Part shown: one piece after another, positions 56,298 to 64,000 of the stretch
Position numbering within the stretch: the stretch's first letter is position 1
How the letters are laid out: every line of letters starts with the position of its first letter
NCBI RefSeq assembly: GCF_009600885.1
Contig: NZ_VCLA01000201.1
Span: 138,811-202,810 of the forward strand
DNA length: 64,000 bases
Direction of reading: 5' to 3'
DNA from: Streptomyces jumonjinensis
Lineage (GTDB): Bacteria > Actinomycetota > Actinomycetes > Streptomycetales > Streptomycetaceae
Program-made: the position numbers and the translations under genes
Notes under the pieces: model-generated
What the model was told of the DNA's origin: nothing
What the model saw: only the letters and a program-made list of their open reading frames with translations
The model's database searches: none

Positions 56298-56951
56298 ATG
56301 GCTGTACAGGAGCGGGGCGAGCGGTCCAAGCGCTCGATCCTGGAGGCAGCCGCGAGCGTTTTAGACGAGCGGGGATACGACGCCGCGAGTACGACGGAGA
56401 TCCTCGCGCGCACCGGACTGACGCGAGGGGCCCTCTACCACCACTTCCCTTCCAAGGAAGCCATCGCCGCCGCGATGGTCGCCGCACAGAGCGAGGCTCT
56501 GGTGGTTCCGGAGCGGGCGGTGAAACTACAGGCCGTGATCGACCTCAGCCTGGAGTACGCCCGGCGCCTTCAGTCGGATCCGGTGCTGCGGGCGAGTGTG
56601 CGGCTGACCGTGGAGCAGACCTCGTTCACCAACCCGGGGCGCACTCCGTATCAGCAGTCGGTGGAGGCGCTCCTCGGTCTCTTCCGGCAGGCGGAGCGGC
56701 AGGGTGAGACGCTGCCCGGCCTCGACCTGGAGGAGGTCACGCAGTACATCGTGGGGGCGTTCACCGGTATACAGCTGATGTCGCAGGTGTTCTCGCGGCG
56801 CGAGGACCTGATGGACCGCGTGTCGGCGATGTGGCGGCTGCTGCTGCCGGGAATCGCCACCCCCGGCCTGCTCCCACGGCTGCGGACGACGCCGTCGCCG
56901 TCGACCGCGGCGCACACCGCACACGAAGAGAGCCTGTCCTCCGAGGGCTGA
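56298..56951 (+). CDS. Gamma-butyrolactone receptor, TetR/ArpA type
   Basis: The protein has 217 residues from ATG 56298 (GGTGGAG upstream). RSKRSILEAAASVLDERGYD, AASTTEILARTGLTRGALYH, HFPSKEAIAAAMVAAQSEAL is the HTH of ArpA/ScbR-type receptors. The C-terminal ligand domain has the family Trp in DRVSAMWRLLLPGIA. It should repress afsA, itself and target genes until the butyrolactone binds. Divergence from afsA is the classical arrangement. Confidence 0.92.
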   Translation: MAVQERGERSKRSILEAAASVLDERGYDAASTTEILARTGLTRGALYHHFPSKEAIAAAMVAAQSEALVVPERAVKLQAVIDLSLEYARRLQSDPVLRASVRLTVEQTSFTNPGRTPYQQSVEALLGLFRQAERQGETLPGLDLEEVTQYIVGAFTGIQLMSQVFSRREDLMDRVSAMWRLLLPGIATPGLLPRLRTTPSPSTAAHTAHEESLSSEG

Positions 56952-56960
56952 AGGACAGGC
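56932..56960. terminator. Terminator between the two receptor genes
   Basis: GCCTGTCCT (56932-56940) pairs with AGGACAGGC (56952-56960). The stem includes the last codons and stop of the first receptor gene. Confidence 0.65.
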
Positions 56961-56977
56961 ATGGGGCCATGGCGTCG

Positions 56978-57622
56978 TCAGTTCCCCGGCTCGCCGCTGT
57001 CGGCAGCCGTGGCCGTCGGGCTCACGAAGAGCGGACGCAGTGTCCGCCATATGCGGTCGGATGTGGCGGGCGACCACCATGTCTCGTCCGCGTGTCCGAG
57101 CGATTCCAGGCCCGCCATGAGCACCATGGCGAGGTCGACCAGGTCGCCTTCCTTCGAGGGGAGTTCCGGCAGCAGGGTGCTCACCCGCCGGCGGACCGCG
57201 GTCAGCACCTCCTCGCGCAGCCGGCGGTCGGAATCCGAGGAGCCGTCGGGGTCCAGTTGCAGACCGGCCCGCACGATGGGCTCGTCGCGCAGGGCCTGGC
57301 TCAGCGCGGAGCTGAAGCGGGAGAGCGCCCCGTGGGCGGCCTCACGGAAGGCGGCTTCCCGGTTCGGGGCGTCGAAGGCGGCTTTCTGATCCGGGGCGTC
57401 GAAGGCGGCGTCGATCATCGCGCTCGTCTCCTGGCGTGCCTCCTCGTGCACGGCGACCACCACGGCCTCCTTCGTGGCGAAGTGGTGATAGAGCGCTCCC
57501 CTGCTCACACCCGCGCTTTCGCAGATGTTGACCAGGCCGGCCTCGCGCAGGCCGCCGTGGCCGATCAGCTCGGCAGCGGCGCGAATGAGGGTCTGGCGGG
57601 TCTGCTCGGCTCGTTTCTGCAT
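56978..57622 (-). CDS. Second ArpA-type receptor or pseudo-receptor
   Basis: The protein (214 residues) has RAEQTRQTLIRAAAELIGHG, LVNICESAGVSRGALYHHFA and TKEAVVVAVHEEARQET, the same HTH class, and ETWWSPATSDRIWRTLRPLF at the ligand-domain end. Loci with two such proteins usually have one true receptor and one pseudo-receptor that responds to antibiotics or precursors. A nine-residue unit (AAFDAPDQK, AAFDAPNRE) is repeated around residue 70-90. It is divergent to the histidine kinase gene across a region with two candidate operators. Confidence 0.88.
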   Translation of the reverse strand: MQKRAEQTRQTLIRAAAELIGHGGLREAGLVNICESAGVSRGALYHHFATKEAVVVAVHEEARQETSAMIDAAFDAPDQKAAFDAPNREAAFREAAHGALSRFSSALSQALRDEPIVRAGLQLDPDGSSDSDRRLREEVLTAVRRRVSTLLPELPSKEGDLVDLAMVLMAGLESLGHADETWWSPATSDRIWRTLRPLFVSPTATAADSGEPGN

Positions 57623-57773
57623 CGGGCGGTAGGTGTCCTTCCACGCACGAGGGACGGATGGCGGGCAGCCCTGCCGGCGCGACGGCGGCCTACGACCGCC
57701 GCGCGCTCTCCCCCGATGGGTGGCGTCGACACTGAACCGCCGATAAGGGGGTCAGTGAACCACCAGAATCCTT

Positions 57774-57799
57774 AACCGTACAAGTCTGTCTGTTTTTGG
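57774..57799. promoter_or_regulatory. Candidate butyrolactone-receptor operator 2
   Basis: ACCGTACAAGTCTGTCTGTT contains TGTCTGT, the reverse of the ACAGACA core of the other two sites (57787-57793). It is nearer to the second receptor gene and may serve autoregulation. Confidence 0.45.
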
Positions 57800-57910
57800 G
57801 CTCTCCGATCGCGCCATCCGGGCCGCGTCCCGCCGGGCCGGCCCGCGTGCTCTGCCGCCGAAGCCGGCAAACCCCGCTCGACTCGCCAACTGGGGCCGCT
57901 GTCAAACTCG

Positions 57911-57941
57911 TTGACAAACAGACAAGTATGTTTGTTATGGT
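57911..57941 (+). promoter_or_regulatory. Promoter with receptor operator before the kinase gene
   Basis: TTGACA (57911-57916) and TATGGT (57936-57941) flank ACAAACA-N8-TGTTTGT (57914-57935), a perfect palindrome overlapping the -35 and spacer and including ACAGACA. Binding by a TetR/ArpA protein here would block the kinase/regulator pair. Confidence 0.65.
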
Positions 57942-57987
57942 CACGTAGTCGCCGAACGTCTACAGAACCCACACGTTGAGGAGTCTG

Positions 57988-59193
57988 ATGGATCACTCGA
58001 CTTCCCAGATAAGGCCGCCGGACGGGGGATCTCCGGCGGCTGCCCCGGGAGGCGTGTTCGCCGAGGCACTGCATGAGGGGCTGGTCCGCACGGTGCGAGG
58101 CTCCTCCTACCAGCGGGCGGCGGCCTCGCAGGCGGTGCCTCTGACATGTCCGGCGCCTTCGACGCCTCTCGGCGACACCCGGCACGGGGACGAGGCGGGG
58201 CCGTCGCTTCGGCCGAGGGCCTGGGCCTTTGAGCCGGAAGCGATCCTGGACAGGTTCAGACTCGGCCTCCCGGCGCTGCTGCCGCCGTCCGAACGTGAGC
58301 CCTCCGCCCCGCCCGCGGTGCTGGTGGCCTTCGCACGCCGGGCCCTGGCGGGCGCCGGGCGGCACGACCGCGAGCCTGCCCCCGCAGAGCCGCTCCCGGC
58401 CGCTGTCGGCGGCGTCCTGCCCCACCAACTCATCGCGGCAGTCGGCCTGTTGTACGAGTCCGCGCTGATTCACGCGCTGGAGAGCTCACATGCCCTCGGC
58501 GGGACGGCGCTGCCGCGCGCGGTGAATGTGCTGCGGGCGCTGGCGGACCCCCTGCGCGCCGCCGCGGCGGCGTTCTGGTGGGGCGACGACGACTGGAGCG
58601 AGTCCCGGCGGCTCGCCCGCCGGCTTCACGACGAACTCGGCAGCGTGCTGGCCGTGGCCCTGCACCGCATCGAGCTCAGCGAGGACGATCCGGAGAGGGC
58701 CGCGATCCATCTCGCGGTGGCCAGGCAGGCCCTGCGCGAGGCCGCCGCGGAGAACCGGAGTCTGATCGCCGGCCTGCGCCGGAGCACGTACACGCCGCCG
58801 ATCAGAGAGGCCCTCCAGTCCTTCCTGGCCGACCTGGCGCCGCATGCGCACGTCACCATCCAGGTGGTCGGCGACGAGACGATCGCGCCCGAACGCTGCC
58901 GCCGTGAACTCTTCCTGATGCTCCGCGAGTTGCTGCGCAACTGCCTGGCGCATGCCCGGGCCGAGCGGGTCGAGGTGACCGTCCGCACGACCAGACGGTG
59001 GGTGTACGCCCGCGTCCAGGACGACGGTGTGGGCTTCGTCGCGGGGCGCATCGTGAGCGGTCCGCACACCGGACACGGCCTGATCTCCATCCGTGAGCGA
59101 GCCGAGGAACTCGGAGGGCGGCTGCGCGTCATGAGCGGACCCGGCGAGGGCACCCGCGCGGAACTGCATGTGCCGCTTGGCGCACGACCGTGA
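57988..59193 (+). CDS. Soluble histidine kinase (NarL-system type)
   Basis: The protein has 401 residues from ATG 57988 with GAGGAG upstream. The first 200 residues have no membrane helix and no domain I recognise. The HisKA_3 box is RLARRLHDELGSVLAVALHR (phospho-acceptor His). The ATPase boxes are LMLRELLRNCLAHARAERVE (N), VQDDGVGFVAG (G1), GHGLISIRERAEELGGRLRV (G2) and GEGTRAELHVP. It is therefore a complete kinase, unlike the one at 31600-33168. Its stop overlaps the response regulator start (GTGA). Confidence 0.9.
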   Translation: MDHSTSQIRPPDGGSPAAAPGGVFAEALHEGLVRTVRGSSYQRAAASQAVPLTCPAPSTPLGDTRHGDEAGPSLRPRAWAFEPEAILDRFRLGLPALLPPSEREPSAPPAVLVAFARRALAGAGRHDREPAPAEPLPAAVGGVLPHQLIAAVGLLYESALIHALESSHALGGTALPRAVNVLRALADPLRAAAAAFWWGDDDWSESRRLARRLHDELGSVLAVALHRIELSEDDPERAAIHLAVARQALREAAAENRSLIAGLRRSTYTPPIREALQSFLADLAPHAHVTIQVVGDETIAPERCRRELFLMLRELLRNCLAHARAERVEVTVRTTRRWVYARVQDDGVGFVAGRIVSGPHTGHGLISIRERAEELGGRLRVMSGPGEGTRAELHVPLGARP

Positions 59194-59957
59194 CGGGGCC
59201 CGGCGCTTCACCGTCGGCCGGGGGATCCGTCTCCCGTACGCGCATCGTCCTCGCCGACGATCACGCACTGTTCCGGGAGACCCTCGGCGACCTGCTGAAC
59301 GCGCAGCCCACGCTGACGGTGGTGGGGCACGCCGCCGACGGCGCCGAGGTCGTACGGTGTGTGGCCGCCGCACAGCCGGATGTGCTGCTGCTCGACCTCC
59401 ACATGCCCCACAGCCATGGTGCGAACACGGTACGCGACATCATCCGTGCTTCCCCGCGCACCCGGATCCTCTGCCTCTCCGCCTATGCGGAGTCCTATCT
59501 GGTGGACGAGGTGCTGGCGGCGGGAGCCCGCGGCTTCCTGCACAAGGGAATCGACCGGGCAGCCCTGCTCACGGCGATCGAGCGCAGTCTCACCGAGCCC
59601 CGCCGCCTGACGGTCCTGGTCCCCGGCGGGACGGCGGCCCGCGTGCCGCTCGAAGAACCGCTCTCCCGCCGCGAGCACCAGGTTCTGGTCGGCGCGGCGT
59701 CGGCGAAGAGCAACCGGCAGATCGCCGACTGGCTCGACATCACCGAAGGGACCGTGAAGCGCCATCTGAACAGCGTCTTCCGGAAGTTGGGCGCGGTATC
59801 CCGCCTGGACGCGGTGAACAAGGCGGTCCGGGCGTCCCTGATCCCCGCCCCGGCCATTCCGGTCGCGGCAGCGCGGCGGTCTCCGGGAAGACGCCTCGCC
59901 CCGGAGACCGCCGCCGACCCGGCCTTTCACCTATCCGATGGCGGAGGGACGCCGTAG
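59190..59957 (+). CDS. NarL/FixJ-type response regulator
   Basis: The protein (255 residues) has a receiver domain with RIVLADDHALFRETLGDLLN, the phospho-acceptor Asp in PDVLLLDLHMPH, LCLSAY and FLHKGIDRAALLTAIERSLT (Lys). The LuxR-type HTH is LSRREHQVLVGAASAKSNRQ, IADWLDITEGTVKRHLNSVF, RKLGAVSRLDAVNKAV. Translationally coupled to the kinase. It is likely a pathway regulator of the neighbouring ketosynthase genes. Its last 27 bases overlap the convergent CLF-like gene. Confidence 0.92.
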   Translation: MTGPGASPSAGGSVSRTRIVLADDHALFRETLGDLLNAQPTLTVVGHAADGAEVVRCVAAAQPDVLLLDLHMPHSHGANTVRDIIRASPRTRILCLSAYAESYLVDEVLAAGARGFLHKGIDRAALLTAIERSLTEPRRLTVLVPGGTAARVPLEEPLSRREHQVLVGAASAKSNRQIADWLDITEGTVKRHLNSVFRKLGAVSRLDAVNKAVRASLIPAPAIPVAAARRSPGRRLAPETAADPAFHLSDGGGTP

Positions 59958-61067
59958 CACGGCCGCGCCCACCGATCCGTCGTGGCCCACCGATGTGACC
60001 AGACCCCAGGCCCCGGTCGTCGGCGCCGCGCCGCCGGCCCAGTGCGCCAGCAGCGCGGCCAGCTGCAGCCCTCCGCCGGCGCTGTAGGTCTCGCCCAGCA
60101 CATCCTGTACACGCAGGAGTTCGGGGGTGTGCCCGGCCAGTCCCCGGCCGCGGCCACGGGCCTCGACCGCACTCCAGCCCGCGCCGCCGCTCGCCCCGGC
60201 CGAGACGACGCAGACGTCCTCGGGGGCGGCTCCGCTCGCGCGCAGCGCGTCCTCGACGCATCGTGCGAGGCTTGCCGCGACCGCGTGCGGTCCCTCGTCG
60301 AGGGGGGTGAAGGCCACCTCGCAGGCGGTCAGTTCGGCCAGGGGCGTCCCCGCGGGAGCGCCGCCGCCCGCCTCCAGGACGAAGACGGCGCTGCCCTCGC
60401 CGAGCGCCGCCTGCTCGCCCAGCGCACCGCTGCGCTGCCAGGCCCAGGCCGTCTGCGCGTTCAGCTCCTCCACCCCGCCGGTCAGCAGCCGGTCGGCCCG
60501 GCCGGTGAGCAGCGCACTGCGCGCGAAGCGCAGCGCGGAGAGAGCGGAGATCGCCCCACCGGCCAATGAGGCGTTGAGGCCCGTGTAGGAGTGCCGCATG
60601 GCCACTTGGCTCGCACAGTGGTTCAGCAGCAGCCCGGGAAACAGGGCCGGGCTCACCAGGTAGGGCCGCTCCGCCTCGTACGACTCACGGAAGAACTCCG
60701 CGAAGGCACGGGCGCTGCCGGTGCTGGTCCCCATCACCACTCCGGTCCGGGCCCGCTCCTCGGGGCCGACCAGCGCCGGGAGGCTGTCCAGCGCCAGCTC
60801 CGCCGCCGCCATGCCGAGCGTACTGGTACGGCTGAGGGCGCCGAGTCCCTTGCGCCCCAGATACTCCCGCGGGGCGAAGTCCGGTACCGGCAGCAGCCGT
60901 ACCCCCGGTGGCGCGGGATATCCGGCCAGCGCCTCGGCGCCGCCGTCACCTGACGGAAGGGCGCCGGAGCGCACCGACTCGTACAGGGCTTTGCCGCCGG
61001 CGCCGGCCGCGCTGAGTACGCCGTACCCCGTGATCCGGACGACGGTCGGTGCGGTGCCGCTGCTCAT
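59931..61067 (-). CDS. Chain-length-factor-like ketosynthase homologue without active-site Cys
   Basis: The protein (378 residues) has a thiolase fold related to the partner KS, but the catalytic segment reads SYTGLNASLAGGAISALSAL with no Cys, and the His motifs are replaced (VVSAGASGGAGWSAVEARGR and RVQDVLGETYSAGGGLQL). Type II polyketide systems pair a KS with such a chain length factor. The non-Gln replacement and the divergence from aromatic CLFs resemble highly reducing type II systems (ishigamide-like, ladderane or cinnamoyl chains). Its ATG overlaps the KS stop (ATGA). Confidence 0.85.
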   Translation of the reverse strand: MSSGTAPTVVRITGYGVLSAAGAGGKALYESVRSGALPSGDGGAEALAGYPAPPGVRLLPVPDFAPREYLGRKGLGALSRTSTLGMAAAELALDSLPALVGPEERARTGVVMGTSTGSARAFAEFFRESYEAERPYLVSPALFPGLLLNHCASQVAMRHSYTGLNASLAGGAISALSALRFARSALLTGRADRLLTGGVEELNAQTAWAWQRSGALGEQAALGEGSAVFVLEAGGGAPAGTPLAELTACEVAFTPLDEGPHAVAASLARCVEDALRASGAAPEDVCVVSAGASGGAGWSAVEARGRGRGLAGHTPELLRVQDVLGETYSAGGGLQLAALLAHWAGGAAPTTGAWGLVTSVGHDGSVGAAVLRRPSAIG

Positions 61068-62287
61068 TCGGGCCTCCCCAGCATCACGATGGCGTTGTTC
61101 CCGCCGAAGGCGAACCCGTGGTTCTCCACGATTCGCGGGTGCGCGGGACGGGCCCGTCCGGGGACGCAGTCCAGGTCCGGGCCGAGTGCCGGATCCACGG
61201 AGCGGACCGTCGCCGTCGGCGGCAGAAACCCCTCCCACAGGGCCATGCAACAGGCCAGGGCGCCGAAGCCGCTGGCCGCTCCCATGGTGTGGCCGAGCAT
61301 CGACTTGATGGAGCTGACGGGCGGGATGCGGTCGCCGAACACCGCCCGCACCGCCGCGATCTCGGTCGAGTCGTTGGCGGCCGTCCCCGTGCCGTGCGCG
61401 CACACGTAGTCGACCTCCTCGGGCTTCACTCCGGCGTCCTGGTGGGCCAGGCGGATGCACTCGGCGATGCCGTCCCGGTCCGGCTGGGTCGGGTGCTTGG
61501 CGTCGCAGGTGATGCCGTAGCCCAGCACCTCGGCGTAGATACGGGCGCCCCGCGAGAGAGCGCTGTCCCACGATTCGAGAACCAGGGCCGCTCCGCCCTC
61601 CGCGGTCATGATTCCGCCCCGGTCCTCGTCGAAGGGGCGGCACAGGTCCGGGGCGATGGCGCCCAGGCGGTGGAAGCCCGCGTGGGTGGCGCGGTTCACC
61701 GCGTCGGCTCCGCCGGCGATCATGACGTCGGCCGCGCCACTGCGGATGAGGTCGAATCCGTACCCGATCGCGTAGTTGCTCGCCGAGCAGGCGGTGCCGA
61801 AGGTCTGGGCCTCGCCGTGCAGCCGTAGTTCGGTGTTGACGGCGGCGGCGATACGGTCCGCCGAGGCCCGGGCGGCGAGAGCCCCGTCGATCTCGCCGAT
61901 GCCTTGTGCCAGCCACTGCTCGGTCAGTTCCTGGAAGGCGACGGCCTCCCCGTTGGTGGTGCCCATGGCGCTGCCCGCCCGAGCGGACGACAGGGCCTCG
62001 GGATCCCAGTCCGCGTCCCGCACGGCGAGCCGGGCGGCCGAGGCGGCGAACTGGGCGCTACGGCCCCACTTCTCGGCCGGCAGCCGCTCAAGGTGATCCT
62101 GTGGCCGGAAATCGTGCACCTCGCCGGCCTGGGTGTGCCGGAATCCGGTGCTGTCGAACGAGGCGATGGGGGAGACTCCGCTGCGGCCCTCGCGGATGGC
62201 CTCGGTGAACGCCTTGACGCCGATGCCGACACTGCTCACGGCGCCGAGGCCGGTGACCGCGACGCGGCGCAGCCGGGGCTCAGACAT
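61064..62287 (-). CDS. Beta-ketoacyl synthase of a type II polyketide pathway
   Basis: The protein (407 residues) has the catalytic Cys in FGTACSASNYAIGYGFDLIR, His in VCAHGTGTAANDSTEIAAV and MLGHTMGAASGFGAL, and Lys in SSIKSMLG. The end NHGFAFGGNNAIVML is typical. It differs from the housekeeping FabF in the active-site neighbourhood (ACSASN instead of ACASGA). The set ACP, KS, CLF overlaps end to end on the minus strand, so the proteins are probably made in fixed ratio and form a KS-CLF dimer. Confidence 0.92.
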   Translation of the reverse strand: MSEPRLRRVAVTGLGAVSSVGIGVKAFTEAIREGRSGVSPIASFDSTGFRHTQAGEVHDFRPQDHLERLPAEKWGRSAQFAASAARLAVRDADWDPEALSSARAGSAMGTTNGEAVAFQELTEQWLAQGIGEIDGALAARASADRIAAAVNTELRLHGEAQTFGTACSASNYAIGYGFDLIRSGAADVMIAGGADAVNRATHAGFHRLGAIAPDLCRPFDEDRGGIMTAEGGAALVLESWDSALSRGARIYAEVLGYGITCDAKHPTQPDRDGIAECIRLAHQDAGVKPEEVDYVCAHGTGTAANDSTEIAAVRAVFGDRIPPVSSIKSMLGHTMGAASGFGALACCMALWEGFLPPTATVRSVDPALGPDLDCVPGRARPAHPRIVENHGFAFGGNNAIVMLGRPE

Positions 62288-62555
62288 GCGCCGTGGCGGT
62301 GTGACGCTCGATCAGGGCGTAGGCGGCGCCGAGGTTGTCGAGGTCGGCCAGCTCCTCCTGGGGTATCTCGATGCCCAGCTGCTTCTCGAAGCGGGAGAAG
62401 ATCTCGATGATCAGCAGCGAGTCGGCGTCGAAGTCCTCGGTGAAGCTCTGTCCCTCGCCGATCTCCTCGGCGGACACCTCCAGTACGTCCGCCACGATGT
62501 CCCGGACGCGGGTGCGCAGCTCGGGAGCGAGTTCCTGGCCATGGTCGACCGACAT
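62280..62555 (-). CDS. Acyl carrier protein of the type II ketosynthase set
   Basis: The protein (91 residues) has the phosphopantetheine Ser, S46, in FTEDFDADSLLIIEIFSRFE. Helices LRTRVRDIVADVLEVSAEEI and FEKQLGIEIPQEELADLDNL surround it. It differs from housekeeping AcpP, notably DSLLII instead of DSLSMV, and belongs to the KS-CLF operon with an 8-base overlap to the KS gene. The ATG 62555 follows GAAGGGATC. Confidence 0.9.
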   Translation of the reverse strand: MSVDHGQELAPELRTRVRDIVADVLEVSAEEIGEGQSFTEDFDADSLLIIEIFSRFEKQLGIEIPQEELADLDNLGAAYALIERHTATAHV

Positions 62556-62901
62556 GTATGTGATCCCTTCGGAAGGGCGGCGGTGCGAGCCGCCCGAGTC
62601 ATGTGCCACAAGCCGTACGGCGCGCGTTCCGTGTGACGCGTGCCGAGACCGCCCACGGAAACACAATGTGAATTACAGGACGGCCGGCGGAGCGGCTGTC
62701 ACCGGCAGAGCGGCCGTCAAATGCCTTACGGCTTCCTCGATGCAGCACTCTGCCATATTGCAGCCATTGCCGAGAACCCTTGCTGATCAAATTAGGCCCC
62801 TCTTTCATAAGGGTTTGATGCACATTCCATTTGCTCTGGAAAGACTCGGTGTATTGCGGGGCGGGATCGTCCCGCGGCTGGAAGCAGAGGGGACTCCTGT
62901 C
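62556..62901. other. Divergent intergenic region between the ACP and KAS III-like genes
   Basis: About 346 bases without a gene. The portion 62755-62860 is AT-rich and holds an inverted repeat AACCCTT (62775-62781) and AAGGGTT (62809-62815), a candidate regulator site for both directions. The open frame across it has no ribosome site until ATG 62902. Confidence 0.5.
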
Positions 62902-63960
62902 ATGAGAACGAACCCGCTGGTGAGCATCGTCTCGGCGGCCGTGTGGCTGCCCCCGGACAGGGACAGCGCGGAGAGCGCCGTGGCAGAGCAGCGGGTCGAG
63001 GCAAAGGCGGCGCGGGATCTCGGTCACCCCTGCCTGCCGGTCGCCCAGGACGTCTCGGCGCCCGAAATGGCCGTGCTGGCCGCCCGGGAGGCCCTGCGCC
63101 TCGGCGGGGTGGCCGCGGCCGATACGACACTGCTGCTGCACGCGTGGATGCACTACCAGGGCCACGACCTCTGGTCTCCGCCGCACTACATCGCCCACCA
63201 GCTCGGCGCGCACAACACCGTTCCGGTGGGGATCCAGCAGATCTGCAACGGCGGCGCGGCGGCCCTGGAGCTCGCCGCCGCCAGGCTCTCCATGCGCTCC
63301 GTGCTCTCGACGGGAACGGGCCCGCGCCACGCCCTGGTCACCACCGCCGACCGGTTCACCGAGCCCGGCTTCGACAGATGGCGCAGCGACTACGGCGCCG
63401 CCTATGGCGACGCGGCCACGGCGGTGCTGCTCAGAGCGCCCGCCGACCCGGATGACCCGTTGCTGCTGCGAGCTCTGCACACGGTGGCCGCTCCGCACCT
63501 GGAGGCCATGCACCGGGGCACGGACCCGTTCGCACGGCTCCCCAGGGAGAACTCCTCCGTGGTCGACATGCGCCGGACCAAACGCGCCTATCTGAGCGAG
63601 CACGGGGCCGCGCCGTTCAAGAAGGTCAACGAGGAGATGATTCAGCGCGTGGTCCGGGGTGCGCTGGACGACGCCGGACTCGCGGCCGACGACCCGCGTA
63701 TCCGGTTCGTCCTCCTGCCCCGCCTCGGGCGCAGAATGCTGGACGGAGCCTGGATCCCGACGCTGCGCGACCTCGTCGCGGCCCCGGCGGTCCGCTGGGG
63801 GAGCGACACGGGGCATCTGGGCACGGGAGATCTGCCCGCAGGACTGCACGAGGTGCTGCGCCGGCCCGCGCTCGGCCCTGGGGACATCGGTCTGCTGCTC
63901 AACGCGGGCGCGGGCTTCACCTGGTCGTGCGCGGTGGTCGAAGCACCGGCCGCGCGCTGA
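62902..63960 (+). CDS. KAS III-like condensing or acyltransferase enzyme
   Basis: The protein (352 residues) has ATG 62902 with AGAGGGGA upstream. The active-site Cys is C115 in PVGIQQICNGGAAALELAAA. The FabH His motif (PHQAN) is replaced by LLPRLGRRMLDGAW, and the Asn motif by WGSDTGHLGTGDLPAGLHEV. It therefore lacks the standard decarboxylation His-Asn pair and may act as an acyltransferase or ester/amide-forming KAS III variant, or use other residues. GAGFTWSCAVVEAP ends the protein as in FabH. It is divergent to the ACP-KS-CLF operon. Confidence 0.85.
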   Translation: MRTNPLVSIVSAAVWLPPDRDSAESAVAEQRVEAKAARDLGHPCLPVAQDVSAPEMAVLAAREALRLGGVAAADTTLLLHAWMHYQGHDLWSPPHYIAHQLGAHNTVPVGIQQICNGGAAALELAAARLSMRSVLSTGTGPRHALVTTADRFTEPGFDRWRSDYGAAYGDAATAVLLRAPADPDDPLLLRALHTVAAPHLEAMHRGTDPFARLPRENSSVVDMRRTKRAYLSEHGAAPFKKVNEEMIQRVVRGALDDAGLAADDPRIRFVLLPRLGRRMLDGAWIPTLRDLVAAPAVRWGSDTGHLGTGDLPAGLHEVLRRPALGPGDIGLLLNAGAGFTWSCAVVEAPAAR

Positions 63961-64000
63961 GAGCGGTGGGCCGCCGGGGGGTCACCGGGGAGTCACCGGG

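Larger units (their letters stand above)
57623..57987. other. Divergent control region of receptor 2 and the kinase gene
   Basis: These 365 bases hold no gene but two receptor-type operator candidates (57774-57799 and 57914-57935) and a TTGACA promoter. The ends are AT-richer than the centre, consistent with one promoter for each direction. Confidence 0.6.

Overview
The window is high-GC actinobacterial DNA with the gene content of a Streptomyces chromosome: malonyl-CoA synthetase (matB), mbl, the fasR-fabD-fabH-acpP-fabF block, DUF3145, and a gamma-butyrolactone (AfsA/ArpA-type) signalling locus. The first 18.6 kb are the right-hand part of an integrated temperate phage (prophage). It ends in a displaced 3' half of a tRNA-Met(CAT) gene at 18570-18614, which I read as the right attachment site. 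The intact tRNA, the structural genes and a full integrase would lie left of base 1.

Prophage, 1-18614, all genes on + : lysis (an amidase endolysin fused in frame to an r1t-type holin, then a coiled-coil/membrane protein); a truncated recombinase-like protein and a tandem-HTH protein; recombination (Bet/RecT annealing protein and Cas4-like Fe-S exonuclease); a winged-helix replication protein whose own gene carries four GTTCCC inverted repeats and a pyrimidine tract (candidate origin); a C5-cytosine methyltransferase, WhiB-like protein, sliding-clamp-like protein, HU protein, a 27-residue six-cysteine microprotein, an N6-methylase-like protein without its NPPY motif, and a DUF4192 protein with a duplicated half. 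The genes are punctuated by four repeated element families: a start-associated CCTCTTGGAGA sequence, GC-rich intercistronic hairpins, a TAAGATATA promoter, and a TAGGTYAC...GAAAWCG motif.

Chromosomal accessory segment, 18.6-31.2 kb: a minus-strand operon with a 66-residue peptide, an unknown protein, a DUF6895-type helical protein and a serine hydrolase (possible small-peptide system); a molybdate uptake group (HTH-TOBE regulator, modA, fused modBC); a large sigma-like/ricin-domain membrane protein; a VOC protein; and matB.

Core segment, 31.2-52.7 kb: a GAF histidine kinase with a damaged ATPase domain, mbl, a divergent MarR/oxidoreductase pair, a secreted M14 carboxypeptidase-like protein, EI24 protein, nitrilase-family amidase, a C15-like secreted protein with Ser in place of Cys, an SGNH lipase, DUF3145, the fatty acid synthase operon with its PucR-type regulator, pirin, a serine hydrolase and a MerR/aldo-keto reductase pair.

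Secondary-metabolism edge, 52.8-64 kb: a TesB-type thioesterase, then SDR plus AfsA (butyrolactone synthesis), two ArpA-type receptors, a histidine kinase/response regulator pair and a compact ACP-KS-CLF set with a divergent KAS III-like enzyme. Three candidate receptor operators sharing ACAGACA sit in the two divergent intergenic regions. The logic appears to be: AfsA makes the signal, the receptors release the operators, the two-component pair is induced, and the ketosynthase set (continuing beyond the window) makes a short polyketide or polyene-like chain.
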